Assembly (NCBI GenBank): GCA_035623985.1
Contig: DASPSJ010000091.1
Span: 62,001-126,000 of the forward strand
Direction of reading: 5' to 3'
DNA length: 64,000 nt
Source of the DNA: DAHUYF01 sp035623985
Lineage (GTDB): Bacteria; Pseudomonadota; Alphaproteobacteria; ATCC43930; CGMCC-115725
In this document: in pieces, positions 26,809 to 35,352 of the stretch
Layout of the letters: every line of letters begins with the position of its first letter
Numbering within the stretch: position 1 is the stretch's first letter
Position numbers and translations under genes: made by a program
The notes under the pieces: model-generated
Database searches by the model: none
What the model was told of the DNA's origin: nothing
What the model saw: the letters and a program-made list of their open reading frames with translations, nothing else

Positions 26809-27753
26809 ATGAGTGAAACGATCTCGCGCAGGTCGAGCGCGGTCAAACCGGCGGCGCCCGACGCCGCCCGGACCGGCAACCTCTATCGCCTTGCGCGGCG
26901 GCGCTCGACCACCGCTTTCCTCTTCGCCCTGCCGCTGCTGGCGGTGATCGGCGGATTGATCGTCTATCCCGGCCTTTACGCCATCTATCTCTCGATGCTC
27001 AACAAGAGCCAGACCAAATTCATCGGCCTCGGCAACTACGCCTTTCTGTTCAGCCGCGACATCTTCTGGCAGGTGGTCGAGCAGTCCTGCCTCTTCGCCA
27101 TCACCGCGGTGATCCTCAAGGCGCTCATCGGCATCGTCACCGCCCATCTCGTCAACAACCTGCCGAGCAAGGGGCAGCGCAAATGGCGCGGCATGCTGCT
27201 CATCCCATGGGTGATCCCGCTCTCGCTCAGCACGCTCGGCTGGTTCTGGCTGCTCGATCCCACCTACAGCGCCTTCAACTGGCTTCTGGCCGGGATCGGC
27301 GGCCCGCACATCCCCTGGCTCAGCGAGCCCGTCTGGGCGCGGTTCTGCACCATCCTGGTCAATGTCTGGTTCGGCGCGCCGTTCTTTCTCATCATGTACC
27401 TGGCGGCGCTCAAATCGGTGCCGGAGCAGCTCTATGAGGCGGCGGCGATCGACGGCGCCAACGCCTGGCAGAAACTGATCCATATCACGCTGCCGATGAT
27501 GCGCAACATCATCGCCATCACCGTGCTGTTCTCGCTCATCGTCACCTTCGCCAATTACGACATCGTCCGCGTCCTGACCTCGGGCGGGCCGCGCAATACC
27601 ACGCATATCTTCGCCACCTGGGCCTTCCAGCTCGGCATCGCCAGCGGCGACATCCCGCTGGGCGCCTCGGTGTCGCTGTTCATGTTCCCGATCCTCGGCA
27701 TCTCCGCCGTCTTCATCCTGCGCGGCGTCCGCCGCCGCGGTAGGGAGATCTGA
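26809..27753 (+). CDS. ABC importer permease, MalF/UgpA type
   Basis: A 314-residue inner-membrane permease with about six hydrophobic segments and the EAA loop (EAAAIDGANAWQKLIHITLP) that docks on the ATPase. It belongs to the binding-protein-dependent carbohydrate importers. It follows the binding protein by 102 bases, and its stop codon overlaps the ATG of the second permease (TGATG), which implies coupled translation. Confidence 0.93.
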   Translation: MSETISRRSSAVKPAAPDAARTGNLYRLARRRSTTAFLFALPLLAVIGGLIVYPGLYAIYLSMLNKSQTKFIGLGNYAFLFSRDIFWQVVEQSCLFAITAVILKALIGIVTAHLVNNLPSKGQRKWRGMLLIPWVIPLSLSTLGWFWLLDPTYSAFNWLLAGIGGPHIPWLSEPVWARFCTILVNVWFGAPFFLIMYLAALKSVPEQLYEAAAIDGANAWQKLIHITLPMMRNIIAITVLFSLIVTFANYDIVRVLTSGGPRNTTHIFATWAFQLGIASGDIPLGASVSLFMFPILGISAVFILRGVRRRGREI

Positions 27754-28643
27754 TGAGCGCGATCGCCGCCGACCCGCCGCGCCGCCGCGCCGTCGGCAGC
27801 CTCCGCCGCAACCGGCGCTGGGCGCTGGTCACCTCCTATGTCTTCCTCGTCCTGTTCGCGATCTTCTTTCTCACGCCGCCCTATTACCAGCTCGTGACCG
27901 CCACCAAGAGCAGCGCGGAAATCTCGAGCCAGACCACCGACCCCTGGCTGCCCTCGCCCTCGCCGACGCTGGAGAACATCGACGCGCTCTGGAACAAGAC
28001 CGACTTCCCGATCTATCTCCGGAACACCGCGCTGGTCACGCTCTGCGTCGTCGTCATCACCATGGCGATCGCGGTGCCGGCGGCGTTCTCGCTCGGACGG
28101 ATGAAATTCTGGGGATCGGGCATCCTCGCGACCGGCGTGTTCCTGACCTATCTCGTGCCGGATTCGCTGCTCTTCCTGCCGCTCTTCAAGGTCGTCGGCA
28201 ATCTTGGGCTGCTCAACTCATACTGGGCGCTGGTGCTGGTCTATCCGACGCTGACCGTGCCGTTCTGCACCTGGATCATGATCGGCTATTTCCAGAGCGT
28301 TCCCAAGGAGCTCGACGAGGCGGCGCTGATCGACGGCGCCAATCACCTGCAGATGCTGTTCAAGATCTTCATCCCGGTGGCGCTGCCCGGGCTCATCGCC
28401 GCCACCATTTTCGCCTTCACCGTCTGCTGGGCCGCCTTCGTCTATCCCATGGCCTTCATCTACAGCAGCGACCAGCAGGTGCTGACGGCGGGGACGATCA
28501 CCACGCTGGTCAAGGGCGACGTCTACCAATGGGGCATGATCATGACGGCGGCGCTGATCGCGGCGGCGCCGCCGCTCGTCATCTATGCCTTCCTCATGGA
28601 CTATTACATCGCCGGGCTTACCGCCGGCGCGACGAAGGGATAG
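27753..28643 (+). CDS. ABC importer permease, MalG/UgpE type
   Basis: A 296-residue second permease with six predicted membrane segments and its own EAA loop (DEAALIDGANHLQMLFKIFI). It pairs with the upstream permease to form the membrane pore of the importer. Its ATG shares a base with the stop codon of the first permease, and the ATPase gene starts five bases after it. Confidence 0.93.
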   Translation: MSAIAADPPRRRAVGSLRRNRRWALVTSYVFLVLFAIFFLTPPYYQLVTATKSSAEISSQTTDPWLPSPSPTLENIDALWNKTDFPIYLRNTALVTLCVVVITMAIAVPAAFSLGRMKFWGSGILATGVFLTYLVPDSLLFLPLFKVVGNLGLLNSYWALVLVYPTLTVPFCTWIMIGYFQSVPKELDEAALIDGANHLQMLFKIFIPVALPGLIAATIFAFTVCWAAFVYPMAFIYSSDQQVLTAGTITTLVKGDVYQWGMIMTAALIAAAPPLVIYAFLMDYYIAGLTAGATKG

Positions 28644-28648
28644 GCGCC

Positions 28649-29791
28649 ATGGCGCGGGTGACGCTCAACAAGGTCGTCAAGAAGTTCGACCAGACCGAGG
28701 CAGTGCGCGGCATCGACCTCGACATCGCCGACCGTGAATTCGTCGTGCTGGTCGGGCCGTCGGGCTGCGGCAAAAGCACCACCTTGCGGATGATCGCCGG
28801 GCTCGAAGAGACCACCGCGGGCGAGATCATGATCGGCGGCGAGATCGTCAACGACCTCCCGCCCAAGGACCGCGACATCGCCATGGTGTTCCAGAACTAC
28901 GCGCTCTATCCGCACATGACGGTCTTCGAGAACATGTCCTTCGGCTTGAGGCTCAAGAAATTCCCGAAGGCCGAGATCCGGCAGCGGGTCGAGCGCGCCG
29001 CGCGCATCCTCGACATCATCGAGCTGCTGGATCGCCGCCCGCGCCAGCTCTCGGGCGGGCAGCGCCAGCGCGTCGCCATGGGCCGCGCCATCGTGCGCAA
29101 CCCCAAGGTCTTCCTGTTCGACGAGCCGCTCTCCAACCTCGACGCCAAGCTCAGGGTGCAGATGCGCACCGAGATCAAGAAAGTGCACCAGCAGGTCCGC
29201 ACCACGACCGTCTACGTCACCCACGACCAGGTCGAGGCGATGACGCTGGCCGACCGCGTCGTGGTGATGAACAGCGGACGCATCGAGCAGGTGGGCACGC
29301 CGCACGAGCTTTATCACTCGCCGAAAACGCGCTTCGTCGCCGGCTTCATCGGCTCGCCGGCGATGAATTTCCTGTCTTGCCGGCTGATCGACGCCGCGGG
29401 CGCGCTGGCGGTGCAGCTCGGCGAGGGGCTGACGCTCCCCGTCCCGGCCGAGCGCAGCGCCGCCTACCGGCCTTATGCCGGCCGCGCGCTGGTGCTGGGC
29501 CTCAGGCCCGAGCATATCACGGAGTCGCGCTCTTACGGCACGGGCGCCGAGTTCGTCCTGCCGGTCGACGTCGTCGAGCCCATGGGCATGGAGACAATGG
29601 TCTATGTCAGTGTCGACGGCACCGAGGTCTGCGCGCGCGTCAGCCCGGAGGCGGCGCTGGCGCCGGGCGAGCGCATGCGCTTCATGGCGGATATGCGCCA
29701 CATGCACCTGATCGATCCCGACAGCGAGCGGGTGATCGAGGCGCCCGGCGCGGCGCGCGTCAATGGCGCGGCAGCGGTAACCGCCGCATAG
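28649..29791 (+). CDS. ABC importer ATPase, MalK/UgpC type
   Basis: A 380-residue ATP-binding subunit with Walker A GPSGCGKST (near 36-44), Q-loop FQNYALYPHM, ABC signature LSGGQRQR and Walker B VFLFDEPLSNLD, followed by a C-terminal TOBE/regulatory domain typical of MalK and UgpC. I use the ATG at 28649; the longer ORF overlaps the permease and lacks support. It completes the four-gene importer begun at 25354. Such ATPases are sometimes shared by several carbohydrate importers in a cell. Confidence 0.94.
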   Translation: MARVTLNKVVKKFDQTEAVRGIDLDIADREFVVLVGPSGCGKSTTLRMIAGLEETTAGEIMIGGEIVNDLPPKDRDIAMVFQNYALYPHMTVFENMSFGLRLKKFPKAEIRQRVERAARILDIIELLDRRPRQLSGGQRQRVAMGRAIVRNPKVFLFDEPLSNLDAKLRVQMRTEIKKVHQQVRTTTVYVTHDQVEAMTLADRVVVMNSGRIEQVGTPHELYHSPKTRFVAGFIGSPAMNFLSCRLIDAAGALAVQLGEGLTLPVPAERSAAYRPYAGRALVLGLRPEHITESRSYGTGAEFVLPVDVVEPMGMETMVYVSVDGTEVCARVSPEAALAPGERMRFMADMRHMHLIDPDSERVIEAPGAARVNGAAAVTAA

Positions 29792-29813
29792 CCGGCTCGC
29801 CGCCCGTCCGGCG

Positions 29814-30761
29814 CTACGCGCAAATCCGGTTCAGCATCTTCTCCGGCGGCCGCTCGCCCCATTGCGAGACCAGGCCTTCTTCCGCCGACCACAGATTCGA
29901 GCCGGCCTCGATATTGACGCGGTCGGTGTCGGTCCAATGCTCGTGCGTGCGTCCCCAGGGATCGGCCCAGTAGTCGTAGATCTGGCTGCCCAGGAGATGG
30001 CGGCCCAATCCCCACATATGCTCGTACTTGCCCTTCTGGCGAAGGTGCTCGTGGCCGAGGAAGACATCGTCCACGTCCTGAACCTCGAAGGAGAGATGGT
30101 TGAGCCCCGTCTTCTCATGCTGCATGCAGAAGAAGACGTGGTGGTCGACATAGTCCTGGCCGCGATCACAGCGGTTGAACGAGCCGATGATGTTGTCCTT
30201 GGTCCCGACATAGACGTCATCCGAGCAGACGAGGCCGAGCGTGTCGCGGAACCAGGCCACCGTTCGGCGCAAATCGGGCGATCCCATGACGCCGTGACCG
30301 ATGCGTTTCACATGCGCCGGGCCGCGCTTCAGCCGCATCAGCTCGCCCGCCCGTTTCAGCGGCTCGTCCCCAAAATTGAGCGGCTGGCGCGGCACCGGTA
30401 TCGGCGCCAGCCTTTCGATGCCGTGGACGACCTCGATCCGATAGCCGTTGGGCTCGGTGAGCCGCACCCGCCTGCCGCCGCCGGGCTCGTCGATCGCCTC
30501 GACCGGCGAGGCGCCCGGCAGCTTCGCCAGCCGGTGCAAATCCTCCTCGCTCGCGGCATACCAGGCGAGGCCGACGAAGGCCGGGGCACCGAGCTCGGTG
30601 ACGTGGATATGATGCGCGGGATCGGTGCCGCGCATGTAGAGCGCGTTTGCGGTCCGCGCCGCCCGCACCATGCCGAAATCGGTGAGGAACTCCTCCATAA
30701 CATCGAGGTCCGGCGCCCTGAGCCGGCCATAGGCGATGTCGGTGACCTTGATCGTCGGCAT
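29814..30761 (-). CDS. VOC-family extradiol dioxygenase-like protein
   Basis: A 315-residue two-module VOC protein, the length of type I extradiol dioxygenases. In the second module the His in IGHGVMG, the His in LNHLSFEVQD and the Glu in THEHWTD are placed as the 2-His-1-carboxylate metal ligands, so cleavage of a catecholic or gentisate-like ring is possible. Start ATG at 30761. It is convergent with the importer ATPase gene, 22 bases apart. No other aromatic catabolism genes adjoin it, so the substrate is open. Confidence 0.82.
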   Translation of the reverse strand: MPTIKVTDIAYGRLRAPDLDVMEEFLTDFGMVRAARTANALYMRGTDPAHHIHVTELGAPAFVGLAWYAASEEDLHRLAKLPGASPVEAIDEPGGGRRVRLTEPNGYRIEVVHGIERLAPIPVPRQPLNFGDEPLKRAGELMRLKRGPAHVKRIGHGVMGSPDLRRTVAWFRDTLGLVCSDDVYVGTKDNIIGSFNRCDRGQDYVDHHVFFCMQHEKTGLNHLSFEVQDVDDVFLGHEHLRQKGKYEHMWGLGRHLLGSQIYDYWADPWGRTHEHWTDTDRVNIEAGSNLWSAEEGLVSQWGERPPEKMLNRICA

Positions 30762-30779
30762 AGGCGCCTCCCCGTCGGG

Positions 30780-30798
30780 CTTCGTTTGTTGAACGAAG
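30780..30798. promoter_or_regulatory. Short palindrome upstream of the VOC gene
   Basis: CTTCGTT, a five-base spacer, then AACGAAG: a perfect 7-base inverted repeat 18 bases upstream of the VOC start codon. There is no T-run, so it reads better as a regulator operator than as a terminator. It could equally affect the end of the dCTP deaminase transcript that comes from upstream on the same strand. Confidence 0.4.
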
Positions 30799-30841
30799 AG
30801 TAGAGCGTTTTCGCCCCCGCCGGCAATCGCCGGAACGACAC

Positions 30842-32026
30842 TCAGGACGCGAACGGCCGGAAGTGCTTCGCCAGCGCCAAACCTTGATTCTGATAGTTGG
30901 ATCGGATGCCGGAGCCATAAACGCGGTCGGGATGACCGGCCATCCGCTCATAGCGCAACCAGGCAACGGTCTGACCGTGCTCGAGCATGAACGGCACTTC
31001 GTGCGAGCGCACCTCCAGCACGGCACGGCTGCCGCGGGCCTCTCCGTCCCAGCCGAAGCCGGGGTCGAAGAAGCCCGCGTAATGGACGCGGTACTCGCCG
31101 GAGCGGGTGTAGTACGGCACCATCTCCGCCGCGAGGTCGGGCGGCACGCCCACCTCCTCGGCGGTGGCAAGGATATAGAACTCATCGGGGTCGAGGATCA
31201 GCGCGGCGTCGCGGCGATAGGTGATGGGTTCCCAATAATCATAGGGGTCATAGGCGCCGACGGCGTCGATATCGATCTTGTCGGTGTGCTTCTTGGCGCG
31301 ATAGCCGATGACGCTGCCGGGGCCGGCGCCCTTCAAATCGATCGTCACAGGCACGAGATTGTCGCGGATCTGCAGCCGAGCGGCGGCGGAGCGCAGGAGT
31401 TGGCCGGCATCGTAGAGACGGTGCAGCTCGCTTGCGGCGATGATGGGATTGCCGCGCTGGAAGCGCAACTGGTTGAGCCGCGAGCCTTGCCGCGCGACGA
31501 TGCTGAAGGTCTGCGGCGCCACCTCGAGATAAAGCGGTCCCTCGTAGCCGCGCTCGACCTGATCGAAGACGGTGCCGCGATCGGTGATGAGCCGCGTCAG
31601 CACGTCGAGCCGGCCGGTGGAACTTTTGGGATTGGCAAAGCCGGTGAGCGCGCCCGTCAGCCTGACGCTCTCCAGCAGCGGCACGACATAGACGCACCCG
31701 CGCTCAAGCACCGCGCCCTCGGCCAGATCGAGCGGATAGCCCCCCATCTCCTTGACCTTGTCCATGACCGCAGCATTGGGTCCAGGCAGGAAGCTCGCCC
31801 GCACGCGATAAGCATGATGGCCGAGGCGCAGATCCATGCTCGCCGGCTGGATCTGCGCGGGCTCGATCTCGGGCGCAGCGGTGACCTCGCGCGCGCGGAT
31901 CATCGCCATGATGGCCTGATAGGGCAAAACGCCGGTGCCCGTCCGAAAGCCGAGGCCGGCCGGGCCTGTCTCGGAGGCGGCATGGAGGGCCGCTGCTGCG
32001 CTGGGGCTGTCCGTCATGGCATGCAT
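30842..32026 (-). CDS. dcd: dCTP deaminase, two-domain alphaproteobacterial type
   Basis: A 394-residue 2'-deoxycytidine 5'-triphosphate deaminase of the long form, in which two dUTPase-like barrels are fused; it makes dUTP from dCTP for thymidylate synthesis. The conserved block NPKSSTGRLDVLTRLITD lies in the first half, and the C-terminal YQNQGLALAKHF matches the nucleotide-closing tail of the family. Start ATG at 32026; ATG at 32017 is equally possible and an upstream TTG is unlikely. It lies downstream of the SOS mutagenesis operon on the same strand, about 180 bases apart. Confidence 0.9.
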   Translation of the reverse strand: MHAMTDSPSAAAALHAASETGPAGLGFRTGTGVLPYQAIMAMIRAREVTAAPEIEPAQIQPASMDLRLGHHAYRVRASFLPGPNAAVMDKVKEMGGYPLDLAEGAVLERGCVYVVPLLESVRLTGALTGFANPKSSTGRLDVLTRLITDRGTVFDQVERGYEGPLYLEVAPQTFSIVARQGSRLNQLRFQRGNPIIAASELHRLYDAGQLLRSAAARLQIRDNLVPVTIDLKGAGPGSVIGYRAKKHTDKIDIDAVGAYDPYDYWEPITYRRDAALILDPDEFYILATAEEVGVPPDLAAEMVPYYTRSGEYRVHYAGFFDPGFGWDGEARGSRAVLEVRSHEVPFMLEHGQTVAWLRYERMAGHPDRVYGSGIRSNYQNQGLALAKHFRPFAS

Positions 32027-32207
32027 CGTCCGTCTTGTGCCGGCCGGATGGTGCAACGGATTGCCCGAGCGAGCAAATGTTTACGGTTCAGCGTCGATGC
32101 CTCGCTTTATCCTCGCTCGATAACCGCACAATCCGTTGCGATCACAGGGGTTTTGGGCTTATCCCCGGCTTTCACAGAGAGTATGTCGGCGGTGACGTGG
32201 ATAAGCG

Positions 32208-35200
32208 TCAATGGAAATCCCGGCTGCGCACCGGCAGCTCCGCGGGCGCGCTGAGGCCGGGATCGGCAAGCCGGCGCAGCAGCGCCGAGAGATCGACGAT
32301 GCGGTCGGCGACGACGTGGATGACCTCGCCCTCGCGCTGCACGCGGCCGGTGACCTCGACCAGCCTCGCGCCCATGACGATCGGGCGGAAGCGCTCGAAC
32401 ACCTTGCGCCAGACGACGATGTTGGCAATCCCGGTCTCGTCCTCGAGCGTCATGAAGATCACGCCCTTGGCGTTGCCGGGCTGCTGGCGCACCAGCACCA
32501 AGCCACTCACCTTGACCCGTCTTGCCGCCGGCGTGGCAAGGAGCTGCAGGTTCGGCAGGATGCGGCGCGCGGCAAGATCGGGGCGCAGCAGCGCCAGCGG
32601 ATGGCGCTTCAGCGACAGGCCCATGGCGCGGTAATCCTCGATCACATGCTCGCCCAGGCCCATCGCCGGCAGAGCCGCCGGCGCCTCCGGGAAAGCGCCG
32701 GCCAGCGGCGCCAGCAGCGGCAGGGATTTTTGCGCCTCGTCCTCGCCGAGCCCCTTCACCGCCCAAAGCGCCTGGCGCCGGTCGAGCCCCATGGAGCGGA
32801 AGGCATCGGCATCGGCGAGCCTTTCCAACGCACCCCGGCCGAGGCCGGTGCGATGCTGCAGCTCGGCCGGCCAGCGAAAAGGCGTATCGCGGCGCGCCAA
32901 TAGCTGCTCTTCGATCTCTTCCTTGCCAAGGCCTTTGGCCTGGCGAAAGCCCAGGCGGAGCGCGCAACGCCCGCGGTCCGCCGTGGGCTCGAGCGTGCAG
33001 TCCCAGGCACTGTGATTGACGTCGATCGGGCGCAGCTCGACGCCGTGATCGCGCGCATCGCGCACGATCTGCGCCGGCGCGTAGAAGCCCATCGGCTGGC
33101 TGTTGAGCAAGGCACAGGCAAAGACCTCGGGATGGCGGCATTTGAGCCAGGCCGAGACATAGACGAGAAGCGCGAAGCTTGCGGCGTGCGACAGCGGGAA
33201 GCCGTATTCGCTGAAGCCCTTGATCTGCTCGAAGCAGCGGGTGGCGAAATCCTGGTCGTAATGGTTGGCGATCATGCCGGCGATGAACTTCTTCTCGAAG
33301 CGGTGGATCTCGCCATTGTGGCGGAAGGTCGCCATGGCGCGGCGCAGGCCGTCGGCCTCGCCGGCGGTGAAGCCGGCGCCGATCATGGCGATCCGCATCG
33401 CCTGCTCCTGGAAGAGCGGCACGCCGCAGGTGGGCTTCAGCACCTCCTCGAGACCCGGCGGAGAGACGGCCTCCTCCAGCCCGGTGCGGCGGCGGAGATA
33501 GGGATGCACCATGTTGCCCTGGATCGGGCCGGGGCGGACGATCGCCACCTCGATGACGAGATCGAAGAAGCTGCGCGGCCGCAGCCGCGGCAGCATGCTC
33601 ATCAGGGCCCGGCTCTCGACCTGAAAGACGCCGAGCGTATCGGCGCGGCAGAGCATGTCGTAAACCGCGGCCTCGTCCTGCGGCACGCCGGCGATGGTGT
33701 AGCGTTGGCCGTCCCGCCGCTCCAGCAGGTCGAAGGCGCGGCAGATGCAGCTCAGCATGCCGAGGCCGAGCACATCGACCTTGAGGATGCCGAGCGCATT
33801 GAGGTCGTCCTTGTCCCATTCGATGACGGTGCGGTCCTCCATCGCCGCGTTCTCGATCGGCACGAGCTCGTCGAGCCGGCCGCGGGTGATGACGAAGCCG
33901 CCGACATGCTGCGAGAGATGGCGCGGGAAGCCCTGCAGCTCATGCGCCAGCTCGAGCGCCAGGCGCAGGGTCGGGTCGGCGGGGTCGAGCCCCACTCCGC
34001 GCACCTGCGCCTCGTCGATGGCGTCGTCGCCCCAGCCCCAGACGGTGCCGGCGAGCGACGCGGTCACGTCCGCCGAAAGGCCAAGCGCCTTCCCCACCTC
34101 GCGGATGGCGCCGCGCGAGCGGTAGGAGCTCACCACCGCCGTCATGCCGGCGCGCTCGCGCGTGTATTTGCGATAGATGTACTGGATCACTTCCTCGCGC
34201 CGCTCATGCTCGAAATCGACGTCGATGTCGGGCGGCTCGTTGCGCTCGCTGCTGACGAAGCGCTCGAACAGGAGATCGACCTGATCGGGGTCGACATCGG
34301 TGACGCCGAGGCAGAAGCACACCGTCGAGTTCGCCGCCGAGCCGCGGCCCTGGCAGAGGATGCCCAGCCCCCGGGCATAGCTCATGATGTCGTGAACGGT
34401 GAGGAAATAGGCGGCGAAGCCGAGCTCGCCGATGAGCCGCAACTCATGCTCGATCTGCTGCCGGATCTTCTGGGGCACGCCTTGGGGATAACGCCGCGCC
34501 GCCCCCTCGCGCGTCAGGCGCTCGAGCTTCGATTGCGCGGGCGTGCCGTCATCGCCGGTCTCGTCGGGATATTCATAGCGCAGCTCGTCGAGGCCGAAGC
34601 GGCAGCGCTCGACGATCTCCAGCGTGCGCGCCACGGCGGCGGGATGATCGCGAAAGAGCCGCGCCATCTCCCGTGGCGGCTTCAGATGGCGCTCGGCATG
34701 GGCCTCGAGGCGGAAGCCCGCCTCGGCGATGGTGCAGCCTTCGCGGATGCAGGTGACGACGTCCTGCAGCCTGCGCCGATGGGGCGCGTGATAGAGCACA
34801 TCATTGGTGGCGACCAGCGGCAGCCCTATCCGCTCGGCAAGCGCCGCGAGGCGGTGGACGCGCCGGGCGTCGTCGCCGCGATAGAGATGGTGCGCGGCAA
34901 GATAGGCGGCGCCGCGGAAATCCCCGGCAAGGCGGCCGAGGAAATCGGAAAAGCCGGCATCGGGCCGATCCGGCGGCAGCGCAACCAGCACCTGTCCCTG
35001 GCTGTGCTCGACGACATCGGCATAGGCCAGCCGGCAGTCGCCTTTCCCGGCGCGCCGCTTGCCCAGGGTGAGCAGGCGGGAAAGCCGGCCATAGGCGGCG
35101 CGGTCGGTGGGAAAGCACAAGAGGCTCGGCGCATCCGTGAGGTCGAGCCGGCTGCCGACGACCAGGCGGAATCCCAACTCCTTGGCGGCGCTGTGGGCGC

Positions 35201-35348
35201 GGACGACGCCCGCGAGCGTGTTGCGGTCGGCGACGGCGACGGCGCTCTGACCCAGCTCCTGCGCGCGCAGCACCAGCTCCGCCGGCTGCGAGGCGCCGCG
35301 CAGGAAGGAGAAATTGCTGGTGACCTGCAGCTCGGCATAGGCGGCCAT
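32208..35348 (-). CDS. dnaE2: Error-prone DNA polymerase III alpha subunit
   Basis: A 1046-residue DnaE2, the damage-tolerant replicative-type polymerase that extends past lesions in the ImuA-ImuB-DnaE2 mutasome. The N-terminal PHP domain (ELQVTSNFSFLRGASQP), the polymerase carboxylates in PDIDVDFEHER, the fingers region and a C-terminal OB fold (KVSGLVLVRQQPG) are present. It lacks the clamp-binding and epsilon-binding tail of DnaE1, as usual for the family. I start it at the ATG at 35348, four bases after the imuB stop; ATG 35369 would overlap imuB. Last gene of the LexA-box operon. Confidence 0.95.
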   Translation of the reverse strand: MAAYAELQVTSNFSFLRGASQPAELVLRAQELGQSAVAVADRNTLAGVVRAHSAAKELGFRLVVGSRLDLTDAPSLLCFPTDRAAYGRLSRLLTLGKRRAGKGDCRLAYADVVEHSQGQVLVALPPDRPDAGFSDFLGRLAGDFRGAAYLAAHHLYRGDDARRVHRLAALAERIGLPLVATNDVLYHAPHRRRLQDVVTCIREGCTIAEAGFRLEAHAERHLKPPREMARLFRDHPAAVARTLEIVERCRFGLDELRYEYPDETGDDGTPAQSKLERLTREGAARRYPQGVPQKIRQQIEHELRLIGELGFAAYFLTVHDIMSYARGLGILCQGRGSAANSTVCFCLGVTDVDPDQVDLLFERFVSSERNEPPDIDVDFEHERREEVIQYIYRKYTRERAGMTAVVSSYRSRGAIREVGKALGLSADVTASLAGTVWGWGDDAIDEAQVRGVGLDPADPTLRLALELAHELQGFPRHLSQHVGGFVITRGRLDELVPIENAAMEDRTVIEWDKDDLNALGILKVDVLGLGMLSCICRAFDLLERRDGQRYTIAGVPQDEAAVYDMLCRADTLGVFQVESRALMSMLPRLRPRSFFDLVIEVAIVRPGPIQGNMVHPYLRRRTGLEEAVSPPGLEEVLKPTCGVPLFQEQAMRIAMIGAGFTAGEADGLRRAMATFRHNGEIHRFEKKFIAGMIANHYDQDFATRCFEQIKGFSEYGFPLSHAASFALLVYVSAWLKCRHPEVFACALLNSQPMGFYAPAQIVRDARDHGVELRPIDVNHSAWDCTLEPTADRGRCALRLGFRQAKGLGKEEIEEQLLARRDTPFRWPAELQHRTGLGRGALERLADADAFRSMGLDRRQALWAVKGLGEDEAQKSLPLLAPLAGAFPEAPAALPAMGLGEHVIEDYRAMGLSLKRHPLALLRPDLAARRILPNLQLLATPAARRVKVSGLVLVRQQPGNAKGVIFMTLEDETGIANIVVWRKVFERFRPIVMGARLVEVTGRVQREGEVIHVVADRIVDLSALLRRLADPGLSAPAELPVRSRDFH

Positions 35349-35352
35349 GGCG

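Noticed and set aside
25240..27606. Minus-strand ORF of 788 codons
   Set aside because: Antisense to the importer binding protein and permease genes, which have signal, EAA and overlap evidence.
30780..30798. Second LexA box
   Set aside because: GTTC-N7-GAAG is not the GTTC direct repeat, so it was kept only as a palindrome of unknown use.
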